Source of the DNA: Bacillota bacterium
GTDB taxonomy: Bacteria; Bacillota; Sulfobacillia; RBS10-35; JAJYVN01
Direction of reading: 5' to 3'
Assembly (NCBI GenBank): GCA_021791995.1
Contig: JAJYVN010000165.1
Coordinates: 1-6,621 of the forward strand
Length of the DNA: 6,621 bases
Shown here: positions 1 through 5,957 of the stretch, piece by piece
Position numbering within the stretch: position 1 is the stretch's first letter
How the letters are laid out: each line of letters begins with the position of its first letter
Notes under the pieces: generated by a model
Seen by the model: the letters and a program-made list of their open reading frames with translations, nothing else
Databases searched by the model: none
What the model was told of the DNA's origin: nothing
Made by a program: the position numbers and the translations under genes

Positions 1-466
1 ACCAGGCTGCCGCCTCACGTTCCCAGAGGTGCCGGTTGCCAAGGCCGGTCACCGGGTCTCGGAAGGCCCAGTCCGGGACATCGGAGAGAACGGCTGCCAT
101 GGACCCTTCGATGATGAACAACGCGCCCAGTGGCGGCGTGGTGCCGTTGAGGGGGGTGTAGAGGACCGACACCTGTCGCACCTGCCCGTCCGGGGTGGCG
201 ATCCGGCAAGGGAGGCGCGGATGGGCTCCTGGCGGCGAGATCCGCTGCCAGGCATCGCCATCACCATCAGACGGGACGATGCCGAGGGTTGGTGTCGCCG
301 GCTGGCCCAGGACATCACCCGGGTCGACTCCCCAGAACGACAGGGCGCTGCGGTTCATGTCCACAAGTCGGCACTCGCCGTCCACCATGCATACGGGGAC
401 TGGCAGGCCGTCAAACAGCGCGAGCCGGGGGTGAGGGTCGAAGGCAGACTGCCCCTGGGTGTCCAT
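1..466 (-). CDS. PAS-GGDEF sensory protein, N-terminal part (runs off the left edge)
   Basis: The minus-strand frame from ATG 466 is open for 155 codons to the window edge. An in-frame TAG at 529-527, with no other ATG, GTG or TTG between, fixes the start, although no clear Shine-Dalgarno precedes it. Residues about 15-125 read as a PAS fold: LFDGLPVPVCMVDGECRLVD, then MNRSALSFWG, and later the strand pairs around RIATPDGQVRQVSVLYTPL and GALFIIEG. Residues 137-145 are DPVTGLGNR, the typical opening of a GGDEF domain. The GG[D/E]EF signature itself lies outside the window, so diguanylate cyclase activity (cyclic di-GMP synthesis) cannot be confirmed, and an EAL domain could also follow. No membrane segment or signal peptide is visible, which suggests a cytosolic sensor. 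The small gene 499-786 ends 32 bases upstream on the same strand and may be cotranscribed. Confidence 0.82.
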   Translation of the reverse strand, partial: MDTQGQSAFDPHPRLALFDGLPVPVCMVDGECRLVDMNRSALSFWGVDPGDVLGQPATPTLGIVPSDGDGDAWQRISPPGAHPRLPCRIATPDGQVRQVSVLYTPLNGTTPPLGALFIIEGSMAAVLSDVPDWAFRDPVTGLGNRHLWEREAAAW

Positions 467-498
467 GCCATGTTTGTTCGGCGCCGTTCGCCAGAAAC

Positions 499-786
499 CT
501 ACGCCAGCCGCGCGGACGTGGAACCGCTAGCGCGGGGCAGACTCGCTGACGCTTCATCAGACCGCACATATGCCTGAGCGGCCTGGCGAACGGCCGATGC
601 CGGGGCTGGCGCAATCACTACGCCGGGGCCGTCGACCATCTCGGCGAGAGCCTTGCCGAGTGCCGCCAGCAGGAGGGCGTTGGGATGCGCTGGCGCCCCA
701 GCCGGCACAGCCCGCCGGGCCAGCTTGGCCAACACCGCTATCTCCCCGGGTTCGAGGTAGAGGGCGTCCTTGCCGTATCGCTCCAT
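499..786 (-). CDS. Unrecognised small protein (95 aa)
   Basis: I do not recognise this family. The frame from ATG 786 to TAG 501-499 encodes 95 residues beginning MERYGKDALYLEPGEIAVLAKLARR. It has an alanine-rich helical middle (HPNALLLAALGKALAEMVDG) and a low-complexity Ser/Ala/Arg tail. A GTG at 810-808 gives an alternative start eight codons earlier, and neither start has a good ribosome binding site. The frame stays open upstream to 1230, but that extension crosses the IS630 end at 1092 and reads as low-complexity GC-rich sequence, so the short version is preferred. It lies 32 bases upstream of the PAS-GGDEF gene on the same strand. A regulator or partner of that protein is possible but unsupported by sequence. 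Coding status is moderate. Confidence 0.5.
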   Translation of the reverse strand: MERYGKDALYLEPGEIAVLAKLARRAVPAGAPAHPNALLLAALGKALAEMVDGPGVVIAPAPASAVRQAAQAYVRSDEASASLPRASGSTSARLA

Positions 787-1091
787 GGTAAGACTGTACC
801 ACTTGTTCACCGGAGCGGCGGCCGTCAGGTGGGGTCGATTGGTCGGTCCTGGTGTCACAACGAGATTTACGGGAAGCGGGTCGGCCGGAGGCATGGGTCC
901 ACATAGCCAACTCCGTGCCCCCAGCGCCCCCAGGAGCCCACCACGGCGCCGGAACCCACCGCCCCTCTCCTTTGGTCCACCCGGCACACCATCGCGCCCC
1001 TGTGGGGCGCCTGGCGCCTTCTGCGGCGAAGAACAAGCAGCGCTCAGAAGCCCTTGGGCAGGCCGGATTCCGGGCCTTCCCCCGAAACCTA
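787..1091. other. Intergenic region between the small gene and the IS630 left end
   Basis: I see no credible gene in these roughly 300 bases. Open frames on both strands are low-complexity GC-rich shadows. It holds a GC-rich hairpin at 994-1010, a 7-bp tandem repeat GGCGCCT at 1006-1012 and 1013-1019, and a small dyad GGTA-N6-TACC at 787-800 directly against the start of the 95-residue gene. The last two bases (TA, 1090-1091) are one copy of the IS630 target dinucleotide. Any promoter for the leftward small gene and PAS-GGDEF gene should lie here, but I cannot pick convincing -35/-10 boxes. Confidence 0.6.
994..1010. repeat. Perfect GC hairpin (7-bp stem, 3-nt loop)
   Basis: GCGCCCC (994-1000) pairs with GGGGCGC (1004-1010) across a TGT loop. 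No T-run follows on either strand, so it is not a canonical Rho-independent terminator. It lies outside the IS630 element, about 80 bp past its left end. Confidence 0.5.
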
Positions 1092-1116
1092 GTGCTCCGT
1101 TCCGGAAGTTCGTTCC
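1092..1116 (+). repeat. IS630 left terminal inverted repeat
   Basis: The repeat reads GTGC, then a variable stretch, then AAGTTCGTTCC at 1106-1116, the same as the right end read in reverse complement. TA at 1090-1091 abuts it outside. Mismatches to the right repeat cluster at repeat positions 5-6, 10 and 13-14. The conserved inner 11 bases are the probable transposase contact. Confidence 0.88.
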
Positions 1117-1133
1117 TCGGGGTGACCGAGGAA
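1113..1133 (-). terminator. Hairpin after the passenger ORF, overlapping the left TIR
   Basis: TTCCTCGG (1113-1120) and CCGAGGAA (1126-1133) form a perfect 8-bp stem with a 5-base loop. On the coding strand of the element the hairpin begins two bases after the TAG of the passenger gene, and its distal arm shares four bases with the left terminal repeat. Without a following T-run it is at best a weak intrinsic terminator. It could end the IS transcript or insulate the element. Confidence 0.4.
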
Positions 1134-1135
1134 GG

Positions 1136-1423
1136 CTACCAGGGGGCGAGGGCAAAGCCGAACTCGTCCATGAGTTGGGACAGGAGTTCTTTGGTGGTGC
1201 CAAGGTAGGGAGTGGATTCCCATCGGTCACCGGTAGCCATGTCGAGGCGGAAGCGACTGGCGCCGACCTGGGTTAGTCTGGCGCGGTTTTCACGGTCGGC
1301 CGGCTCTCCGGAATGGATGATCAGGTGCTTGCCATAGACCCGGACGCGAAGATGCGTGAGGCCTCGGTCGCGGAGCATTCTGCTGACCGTATCCGAGGCC
1401 GCCAGGAGCCGGAGATCCGCCAT
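1136..1423 (-). CDS. IS630 passenger protein, unrecognised (95 aa)
   Basis: ATG 1423 lies four bases after the transposase TGA (1430-1428), an arrangement that suggests translational coupling. A weak AAGGCGG about 13 bases upstream is the only ribosome-binding candidate. The product starts MADLRLLAASDTVSRMLRDR, continues with alternating strand-like segments (THLRVRVYGKHLIIHS, ASRFRLDMATGDRWESTPY), and ends in a helix, TTKELLSQLMDEFGFALAPW. The alternating hydrophobic pattern and lack of low complexity look like a small folded alpha/beta domain. I do not recognise the family. It ends 20 bp inside the left repeat, so it belongs to the element. A role as transposition helper, regulator or partner is inferred from position only. 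Confidence 0.75.
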   Translation of the reverse strand: MADLRLLAASDTVSRMLRDRGLTHLRVRVYGKHLIIHSGEPADRENRARLTQVGASRFRLDMATGDRWESTPYLGTTKELLSQLMDEFGFALAPW

Positions 1424-1427
1424 TTGC

Positions 1428-2579
1428 TCAGGCCGCCTTGCTCTGGAGAGGGTAGCCGCGGAACGTCCAGTTGAACGGATGGCCGTCGACCTCGTTCCAG
1501 CGTGTGAGGAAGCGGGCGATGGCTGCCTCCAGTGCAGCCACGGACAGGAAGCTGCGCCGCCGCAGACACCGGCGGTGCAGGACGGAGAAGAAGATCTCGA
1601 TCTGATTCACCCAAGAGGCGTGAATCGGCGTGTAGCGGAACTCGAAGCGGTTGCCGTGGCGCGCGTTGAACTGGGTCCAGCGCTGGGATTTGCCCTCGCG
1701 GTGGATGTTCAGGTTGTCCCAGATGATGATGATCCTCTTGGCGTCGCGGTAATGATCGGCGACGGTGTCCATAAACGCAACGAGGTCATCGGCCTTCCGG
1801 GTCGGCCCAAGCTGGTGGAGCACATCGCCCGACTTGATGTTGAACGCCGCGATCAGGGACGTGGTGCCATGGCGCACGTATTCAAACTCTCGCCGCCCCG
1901 GCCGGCCGGGCAGTGCGGGCTTGCTCTCATGCCGTCGCTCCAGCGCCTGAATCCCGGTCTTCTCGTCGACGCTGAGCACTACGGCATCCTGCGGTGGGTC
2001 CAGGTACAGGCCTACCACCTGATTGACCTTCTCCTTGAACTCGGGGTCCGGGCTGTGCAGCCACATCTTCTCCTTGTGCGGCTTCAGGTCAACCGTGCTC
2101 AGGGTCCTGTGGACGCTTGACCGGCTCATCACTGGGCCGGCGATGTGCGCTGCGGCGGTCTCGGTCAACCGGTTCAACGTCCACATGGAGCCTTCGGGAC
2201 AACCGTACTGCTCCGGATTGGCGCAGGCAATCGCGAGTACCTCGCACCGCTGTGCAGCGGCAAAGCGCAAGGGGGCCCCCGACCGGGGCTGATCGTGTAG
2301 TCCTTCCATCCCCTCGGCCAAGAAGCGCTTACACCACTTCCGGACCGTCTTCGTGGTAACGCGCAACGCCTCTGCAACCGCACTTACCGGGTGGCGCTCT
2401 ATCAGGCAGTCCCAGACAATGCGAGCGCGCAGGTGCAGACGATGTTCCACCCGCTGGCCACGCACATAGGCCGCCAACTGACGGCGCACCTCGGGGTCAA
2501 CGACGCAGGCCGTGGCTGGCCGGCCATCTGCGTCGCTTACCTGAGAGCGCTGCCCCTGCATACCACGCCGTTTCGGCAC
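1428..2579 (-). CDS. IS630-family DDE transposase
   Basis: This 383-residue protein catalyses cut-and-paste transposition of the surrounding element into TA targets. Residues about 28-105 hold helix-turn-helix DNA-binding parts (ERHPVSAVAEALRVTTKTVR, then KWCKRFLAEGMEGLHDQPRS). The catalytic triad is visible as D205 in VLSVDEKTG, D288 in IIIIWDNLNIH, and E328 in ASWVNQIEIFFS, the standard IS630 motifs. The C-terminal WNEVDGHPFNWTF is also typical of the family. The start is GTG 2579-2577 with CAGGAG about 11 bases upstream; the ATG six codons in (2561) lacks such a site. Length is normal and no frameshift is present, so it appears intact. The 95-residue passenger gene follows directly and is probably cotranscribed. 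Confidence 0.95.
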   Translation of the reverse strand: MPKRRGMQGQRSQVSDADGRPATACVVDPEVRRQLAAYVRGQRVEHRLHLRARIVWDCLIERHPVSAVAEALRVTTKTVRKWCKRFLAEGMEGLHDQPRSGAPLRFAAAQRCEVLAIACANPEQYGCPEGSMWTLNRLTETAAAHIAGPVMSRSSVHRTLSTVDLKPHKEKMWLHSPDPEFKEKVNQVVGLYLDPPQDAVVLSVDEKTGIQALERRHESKPALPGRPGRREFEYVRHGTTSLIAAFNIKSGDVLHQLGPTRKADDLVAFMDTVADHYRDAKRIIIIWDNLNIHREGKSQRWTQFNARHGNRFEFRYTPIHASWVNQIEIFFSVLHRRCLRRRSFLSVAALEAAIARFLTRWNEVDGHPFNWTFRGYPLQSKAA

Positions 2580-2678
2580 CGGAGGGCAGACTCCTGGTTT
2601 TCCTATTGCTGGGCACTGTGGGCTATTGACCCATACCCCATGCCCCCGCCGCGCCTCCCGCTCGTCCGCAGGCCCTTG

Positions 2679-2703
2679 GGAACGAACTTGTGGTACGAGG
2701 CAC
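2679..2703 (-). repeat. IS630 right terminal inverted repeat
   Basis: GGAACGAACTT (2679-2689), ten less conserved bases, then GCAC (2700-2703), followed by the TA target copy at 2704-2705. It is the inverted partner of 1092-1116. About 100 bp of leader lies between this repeat and the transposase start and should hold the transposase promoter, though no clear boxes stand out. Confidence 0.88.
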
Positions 2704-2705
2704 TA

Positions 2706-3055
2706 GCGCCCCGCCCGTCGCCAGACTATCTCGCCTCACCTCGCCGGGAAGGGTTCGCCTGCGCCTGATCCTCGCGGCTGCGCCTGCTCCGGTGATGCTC
2801 GGCCGCCTTTGGCGCCCTACCGGCGCGGCTCCGGCTCCTTCATCTGCTCCTATCCGGGGCGTGCCCCAGTGTGGGCGACCCGGCGGGGGAGTGGGGATCG
2901 TGGAACACGTTGAGCGGGCGGAGATCGTTGGGACGCAGCCGATTGCGGGCATTGGCCGGTTTCCCGAAGCCGGCAAGAGTAAGGTATCAGCAGACCGGCA
3001 AGGGACAAGCCGCCAGTCGCATACCAGTGGATGTAATCCGGGGGAGGGGAGCCGA
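2706..3055. other. Intergenic region between the IS630 right end and the 89-aa gene
   Basis: I find no convincing gene here. A plus-strand frame runs through it from an ATG at 2690, but that ATG lies inside the IS terminal repeat and the translation is low-complexity Pro/Ala/Arg until 3056. The region carries a hairpin at 2955-2974 and a purine-rich ribosome binding site (3041-3050) for the next gene. I see no tRNA, no CRISPR-like repeats and no remnant of the missing dacF 5' half. Confidence 0.6.
2955..2974 (+). repeat. Hairpin upstream of the 89-aa gene
   Basis: GCCGG (2955-2959) pairs with CCGGC (2970-2974). The stem extends inward by one G-T and two T-A pairs around a CCCG loop. No T-run follows. 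It lies about 80 bp before the GTG start, a position suited to an operator or leader structure, but the function is unknown. Confidence 0.35.
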
Positions 3056-3325
3056 GTGCAGCCTGAAGCGGACGCCGAACGCCACGTGCAGCGTATCGCC
3101 GAGGCGGCCGCCGTGGAGGCTGCTCAGGCTCTCCTCCAACATGGCTTCGACAAAGCGCGAGCGGATGGGGCGAACATGGTGCTGCGCCAGGGGAAGACGA
3201 CTTGGCGCGTCATCAACCGGGTCCGTTACGAGCCCGGCATCCGGCAGCGCGTTCAAGACCAGTTTGCCGGCTTCGTGGTCAGCAACCTGGTCAACCAGCG
3301 ACCATCCACGGTGCATCAACCGTGA
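3056..3325 (+). CDS. Unrecognised small protein (89 aa), convergent with the recombinase
   Basis: The start is GTG 3056. A strong Shine-Dalgarno (GGGGAGGGGA, 3041-3050, core GGAGG at 3043-3047, eight bases away) decides it against the in-frame ATG 2690. The product opens with an acidic, alanine-rich helix (ERHVQRIAEAAAVEAAQALL). A basic, strand-like segment follows (MVLRQGKTTWRVINRVRYEP), then a second helix (GIRQRVQDQFAGFVVSNLVN). I recognise no family. Its last 35 bases overlap the 3' end of the recombinase on the opposite strand. If the recombinase defines an integrated element, this small basic-centred protein lies within it and could be an element regulator or a recombination directionality factor. 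That idea rests on position and size only. Confidence 0.65.
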   Translation: MQPEADAERHVQRIAEAAAVEAAQALLQHGFDKARADGANMVLRQGKTTWRVINRVRYEPGIRQRVQDQFAGFVVSNLVNQRPSTVHQP

Positions 3326-4937
3326 TCTCGTCCTGCCCGGGCGCCTTGCTCAAAGTGATCCGCCCATCCAGGCACATCCGTAGCAGTTGCCGCTTCTGCC
3401 AAACGTCCAGTTGGTCCCACCGATCAACCGCCGCCAAGGCGTCGAGGGTGACGCGGAAGGAGCGCACTCGCAAAGCCGCAGACTCACGTTGTTCCTCCAG
3501 GGACCGGAGCCGCGCATCCACCTCGGCCCGGTCACGCCGCAAGGAGTCTCGGATGTCCCCTAGCTCTGAGAACGGCACCTCACCGGCGCGCGCGGCACGA
3601 AGAAGGCGCTGGTCCTCGGCGTCGAGGCGCCGCAGGTCGCGGCGACCCGTTTCGAGCGCTGCTTCGACGGCCACCCGGTCCTGATCGGCCGCATCCATCC
3701 TCGGCGCGAATAACTCCGAGCGCATCTCCCGGACCCCAAACAAGGCCAAAAAAGTCTGCTCTATCACGGACTCGGCCAGCTTGGTCGGGAGGTAGCCGCT
3801 CTCCCGGCACGTCCCAGCCCGATGCCGAGAGCAAAGGTAGTAGCCTGCAAAGTTGGGGTTCCTGGTGCCTCCGCCGCCAGTGTGGATCAGCGGGGCGCCG
3901 CAAGTGCACTGCGAGATCCCGACGAGTAAGTGGGGGGAGCCCATCGCCCGGCCGCCGACTTCGTAGCGGCGCGTGCGGTTGCCCTCCAGTAGAAGCTGCA
4001 CTCGGTCAAAGGTCTCTTTGTCTACCAGCGCCGGGACGGCCCGCGTTTCCACCCGCACTTTCGGGTTGTCGTGCCGCACCCGGACCTTCCGGGGGTTTCG
4101 GCTCTTGCCCGCGAAGGAATCGGGTGCGGGGGCACCGTCGGCACCATCCACGCGCACCACGCTGGTCCGCCCGTACTCAACGACGCCGGCATAGGTCTCG
4201 TTCCGGAGGATGTGCAGCACCGACGGGCTTGACCACTCCTTGCCTTTACGAGTGCGCACACCCTCTTCGTTCAAAAGTCGCACTACCCGCGTGGCTGACG
4301 TACCATCTGCCACAAGCCGGAACATCCGCTGAACAACCGGCGCTTCTTCGGGATGCTCCACCCACTGGCCCTTGGCGGTGGGGTGGGGGGCGTAGCCGTA
4401 CGCGGGCCGGCCGTGCATCTGCTCGCCGTCCTTGATTTTGCGGGTTTTACCCCCGTGCGTCCGTTCTCGGATGGTGCTGCGCTCGAAGTCGGCGAACATG
4501 GCCAGGATGCCGAAGATCATCCGGCCCAGATCGGTGGTGGTGTCGATGGGCTCCAAGACCGATTTGAGGTGGCAGCGGTCCTTCCACTCGCGAAGTACGA
4601 GTTGGGTCGCATCCACGATATTCCGGCTCAGGCGGTCGATCTTGTAGACCACGACGCAATCCACGTCGCCACGGCGCACGGCATCCCGGAGTCGCTGCAT
4701 CGCCGGCCGGTCGAGTGTAGCACCGCTGTACCCGTCGTCTACGAAGAGAAGATTGTCGCGGAACCTCCATCCTTGGCTTTGGAGATAGTGATTGCAGCCG
4801 TCCCGCTGCACGTCCAGGGTGGTGCCGCTGGACTGGTCGTCCGTGGACCACCGGATATAGGCAGCCACGTGGTCAGGCCGGATGTCGTTGGGCAAGGCTG
4901 GCGGCCCCTTCCCTGGTGTGGCCGCGGAAGGTAACAT
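3291..4937 (-). CDS. Large serine recombinase / integrase
   Basis: The 548-residue protein has the full large-serine-integrase layout. Residues about 22-170 are the resolvase domain: AAYIRWSTDDQ with catalytic S31, DDGYSGATLDRPAMQ, and VYKIDRLSRN with R105. Residues about 175-320 are the recombinase domain (GRPAYGYAPHP, LLNEEGVRTRKGKEWSSPSV, LRNETYAGVVEYGR). A zinc ribbon follows with C344, C346, C369 and C377, then a charged coiled coil at about 415-490 of the kind that controls integration versus excision. The ATG at 4937 has AAGGA two bases upstream and AGGAGG 16 bases upstream, neither ideally spaced. Such enzymes insert or excise elements at specific sites, normally beside their own gene. 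Here the 5' end points at a broken dacF within 50 bp. Full length and intact motifs argue it is functional. Its 3' end overlaps the convergent 89-residue gene by 35 bases. Confidence 0.95.
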   Translation of the reverse strand: MLPSAATPGKGPPALPNDIRPDHVAAYIRWSTDDQSSGTTLDVQRDGCNHYLQSQGWRFRDNLLFVDDGYSGATLDRPAMQRLRDAVRRGDVDCVVVYKIDRLSRNIVDATQLVLREWKDRCHLKSVLEPIDTTTDLGRMIFGILAMFADFERSTIRERTHGGKTRKIKDGEQMHGRPAYGYAPHPTAKGQWVEHPEEAPVVQRMFRLVADGTSATRVVRLLNEEGVRTRKGKEWSSPSVLHILRNETYAGVVEYGRTSVVRVDGADGAPAPDSFAGKSRNPRKVRVRHDNPKVRVETRAVPALVDKETFDRVQLLLEGNRTRRYEVGGRAMGSPHLLVGISQCTCGAPLIHTGGGGTRNPNFAGYYLCSRHRAGTCRESGYLPTKLAESVIEQTFLALFGVREMRSELFAPRMDAADQDRVAVEAALETGRRDLRRLDAEDQRLLRAARAGEVPFSELGDIRDSLRRDRAEVDARLRSLEEQRESAALRVRSFRVTLDALAAVDRWDQLDVWQKRQLLRMCLDGRITLSKAPGQDEITVDAPWMVAG

Positions 4938-4990
4938 GTTCCTTATCCGCAGCCCTCCTGAGCCGCAGTCTATCGTATGCGTTATGGTAA
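4938..4990. other. Probable recombination junction (hybrid attachment site) between recombinase and dacF
   Basis: DacF similarity starts abruptly at about 4983-4991 (codons for YGK). The codon that should encode the active-site serine is CGT at 4980-4982, and an in-frame TGA lies at 4959-4961. Immediately to the left is the 5' end of a divergent serine recombinase. Serine integrases characteristically lie next to one attachment site, so this is the expected position of a hybrid attL/attR, with its right half derived from dacF. The exact crossover dinucleotide cannot be read without the other end of the element or an uninterrupted dacF. Confidence 0.6.
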
Positions 4991-4995
4991 AGCAA
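4967..4995 (-). promoter_or_regulatory. Candidate recombinase promoter spanning the junction
   Basis: On the minus strand TTGCTT (4995-4990) and TAGACT (4972-4967) are separated by 17 bases, a reasonable match to vegetative -35/-10 boxes, about 30 bases ahead of the recombinase ATG. The -35 box would lie in dacF-derived sequence and the -10 box on the element side, so excision would separate them. Confidence 0.35.
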
Positions 4996-5957
4996 CCACC
5001 ATGTCCGTTGTGCTGAGCGCCATCTCGTCGGGAAGGATCCGCTGGTCGGACCTCGTGTCGGCGAATCAGACCGTCGTGGACACCGGCGGCTCGCAGATCT
5101 GGCTTGAATTGGGCGAGACGATGACGGTGCGGGACCTCTTTTACGCGGTAGCGGTGCAGTCCGCCAACGATGCGGCTGTAGCGCTAGCCGAGTTCGTGGG
5201 CGGGACCGAGCCAGCGTTCGTACAGATGATGAACGAGCGTGCACAGGCGCTCGGCATGACCAACACCCTGTACACCGATCCAACCGGACTGGATGATCAG
5301 AACCAATACACCACCGCCTACGACGTCGCCCTTTTGTCGCGCTACATGGTCGTTCAGCAGCCGCAGGTACTCACGTACACCGCCACCTGGGAGTATCGGC
5401 TGCGAGGCAACAAGCTTTGGCTCGTCAACCGCAACAAGCTCCTCAAGCAGCTCCCTGGGACCGACGGACTCAAGACCGGATACACCCAACTCGCCGGGTA
5501 CTGCCTGTCGGCGACGGCGCAACGCGGCACCACGCGACTGATCGCCGTGGTGCTAGGCGACCCAACGAGTCAGGACCGTTTCGACGAGGCGTCTGCCATG
5601 CTGCAGTGGGGTTTCACCCACTACGCCACAGTTGCGGTTGCGCAGAGCAATACGGTCATCCAGAAGCTTCCGGTGGAAGGCGGAACGGTCCGAACCATCG
5701 CGGTGGGAACCAAGGAATCCTTTGGTGTGACGGTCGCCCGTGGTTCCGAGAGCAGCGTGCATTCGAGCGTGCAAATCCCTTCTTATTTGACAGCCCCCGT
5801 CACAAAGGGACAGACGGTCGGACACATTCAGATCACAACGGGAAAAGGTGATGTCGCGAGCATTCCAATCGTTGCCTTAGCGAACGTGCCTCCGCTCGGA
5901 CCGTTCGGATTGTGGGGGCGGATTTGGAAAGGGATGTGGCCGTGGGGAAGCAGCTGA
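4977..5957 (+). CDS. dacF: D-alanyl-D-alanine carboxypeptidase, DacF type, 5'-interrupted
   Basis: This family trims the terminal D-Ala from peptidoglycan pentapeptides outside the membrane; B. subtilis DacF acts on spore cortex peptidoglycan in the forespore. The 326-residue frame aligns with DacF from just inside the SxxK motif onward (YGKATTMSVVLSAISSGRIRW). It retains the SxN motif S62-A-N64, the KTG motif K166-T-G168, NTLYTDPTGL, the beta-rich C-terminal PBP5-like domain and an amphipathic Trp-rich C-terminal anchor (FGLWGRIWKGMWPW). Missing are the signal peptide, roughly the first 60 residues and the catalytic serine, whose position is occupied by Arg. ATG 4977 is the first possible start after TGA 4959-4961 but has no ribosome binding site and is probably not a natural start. 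As it stands the product would be inactive and not exported. The rest shows no decay, consistent with a recent or reversible interruption. It is followed by spoIIAA, as in the B. subtilis operon. Confidence 0.9.
   Translation: MRYGKATTMSVVLSAISSGRIRWSDLVSANQTVVDTGGSQIWLELGETMTVRDLFYAVAVQSANDAAVALAEFVGGTEPAFVQMMNERAQALGMTNTLYTDPTGLDDQNQYTTAYDVALLSRYMVVQQPQVLTYTATWEYRLRGNKLWLVNRNKLLKQLPGTDGLKTGYTQLAGYCLSATAQRGTTRLIAVVLGDPTSQDRFDEASAMLQWGFTHYATVAVAQSNTVIQKLPVEGGTVRTIAVGTKESFGVTVARGSESSVHSSVQIPSYLTAPVTKGQTVGHIQITTGKGDVASIPIVALANVPPLGPFGLWGRIWKGMWPWGSS

Larger units (their letters stand above)
1092..2703 (-). mobile_element. IS630-family insertion sequence, complete, with passenger ORF
   Basis: The element is 1612 bp. 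It is bounded by imperfect inverted repeats 1092-1116 and 2679-2703 (20 of 25 positions identical) and flanked on both sides by TA (1090-1091 and 2704-2705), the target duplication that IS630/Tc1 elements make. Inside are a full-length DDE transposase (1428-2579) and a second short gene (1136-1423), both on the minus strand. No stop or frameshift interrupts either gene, so the copy looks potentially active, although five TIR mismatches suggest some age or natural asymmetry. It sits between the small gene at 499-786 and the 89-residue gene at 3056. It does not visibly interrupt a gene: joining 1089 to 2706 restores no recognisable frame. Confidence 0.9.

Noticed and set aside
1006..1019. Tandem GGCGCCT repeat
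   Set aside because: Only two 7-bp copies in GC-rich intergenic DNA; not distinguishable from composition.
499..1230. 243-codon minus-strand frame
   Set aside because: Its upstream part runs through the IS630 left end and the passenger gene in another frame, and is low-complexity Pro/Gly/Arg. Only the last 95 codons look coding.
1356..2120. 254-codon plus-strand frame
   Set aside because: It is antisense to an unmistakable transposase with all catalytic motifs.
893..2634. Interrupted match between TGGGTC..ATAGCC..GTGCCC near 893-920 and its reverse complement at 2608-2634, considered as IS ends
   Set aside because: It needs several gaps and lacks a TA at the left. The ungapped 25-bp repeats at 1092 and 2703 with flanking TA are far better ends, and they place 2634 inside the element.
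2690..3325. 211-codon plus-strand frame from ATG 2690
   Set aside because: The ATG lies within the IS terminal repeat and the first 122 codons are unstructured. The strong ribosome binding site points to GTG 3056.
4353..4934. 193-codon plus-strand frame
   Set aside because: It is a shadow opposite the resolvase domain of the serine recombinase, with no motifs of its own.
4977..4979. ATG 4977 as the genuine dacF start
   Set aside because: It has no ribosome binding site or signal peptide, and it starts at the active-site motif with the serine missing. It is an artefact of the junction, kept only as the frame boundary.
4958..5018. CTGAGC at 4958-4963 and 5013-5018 as direct repeats flanking the junction
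   Set aside because: Six bases is within chance, and serine-integrase crossover cores are only two bases, so the repeat is not informative.
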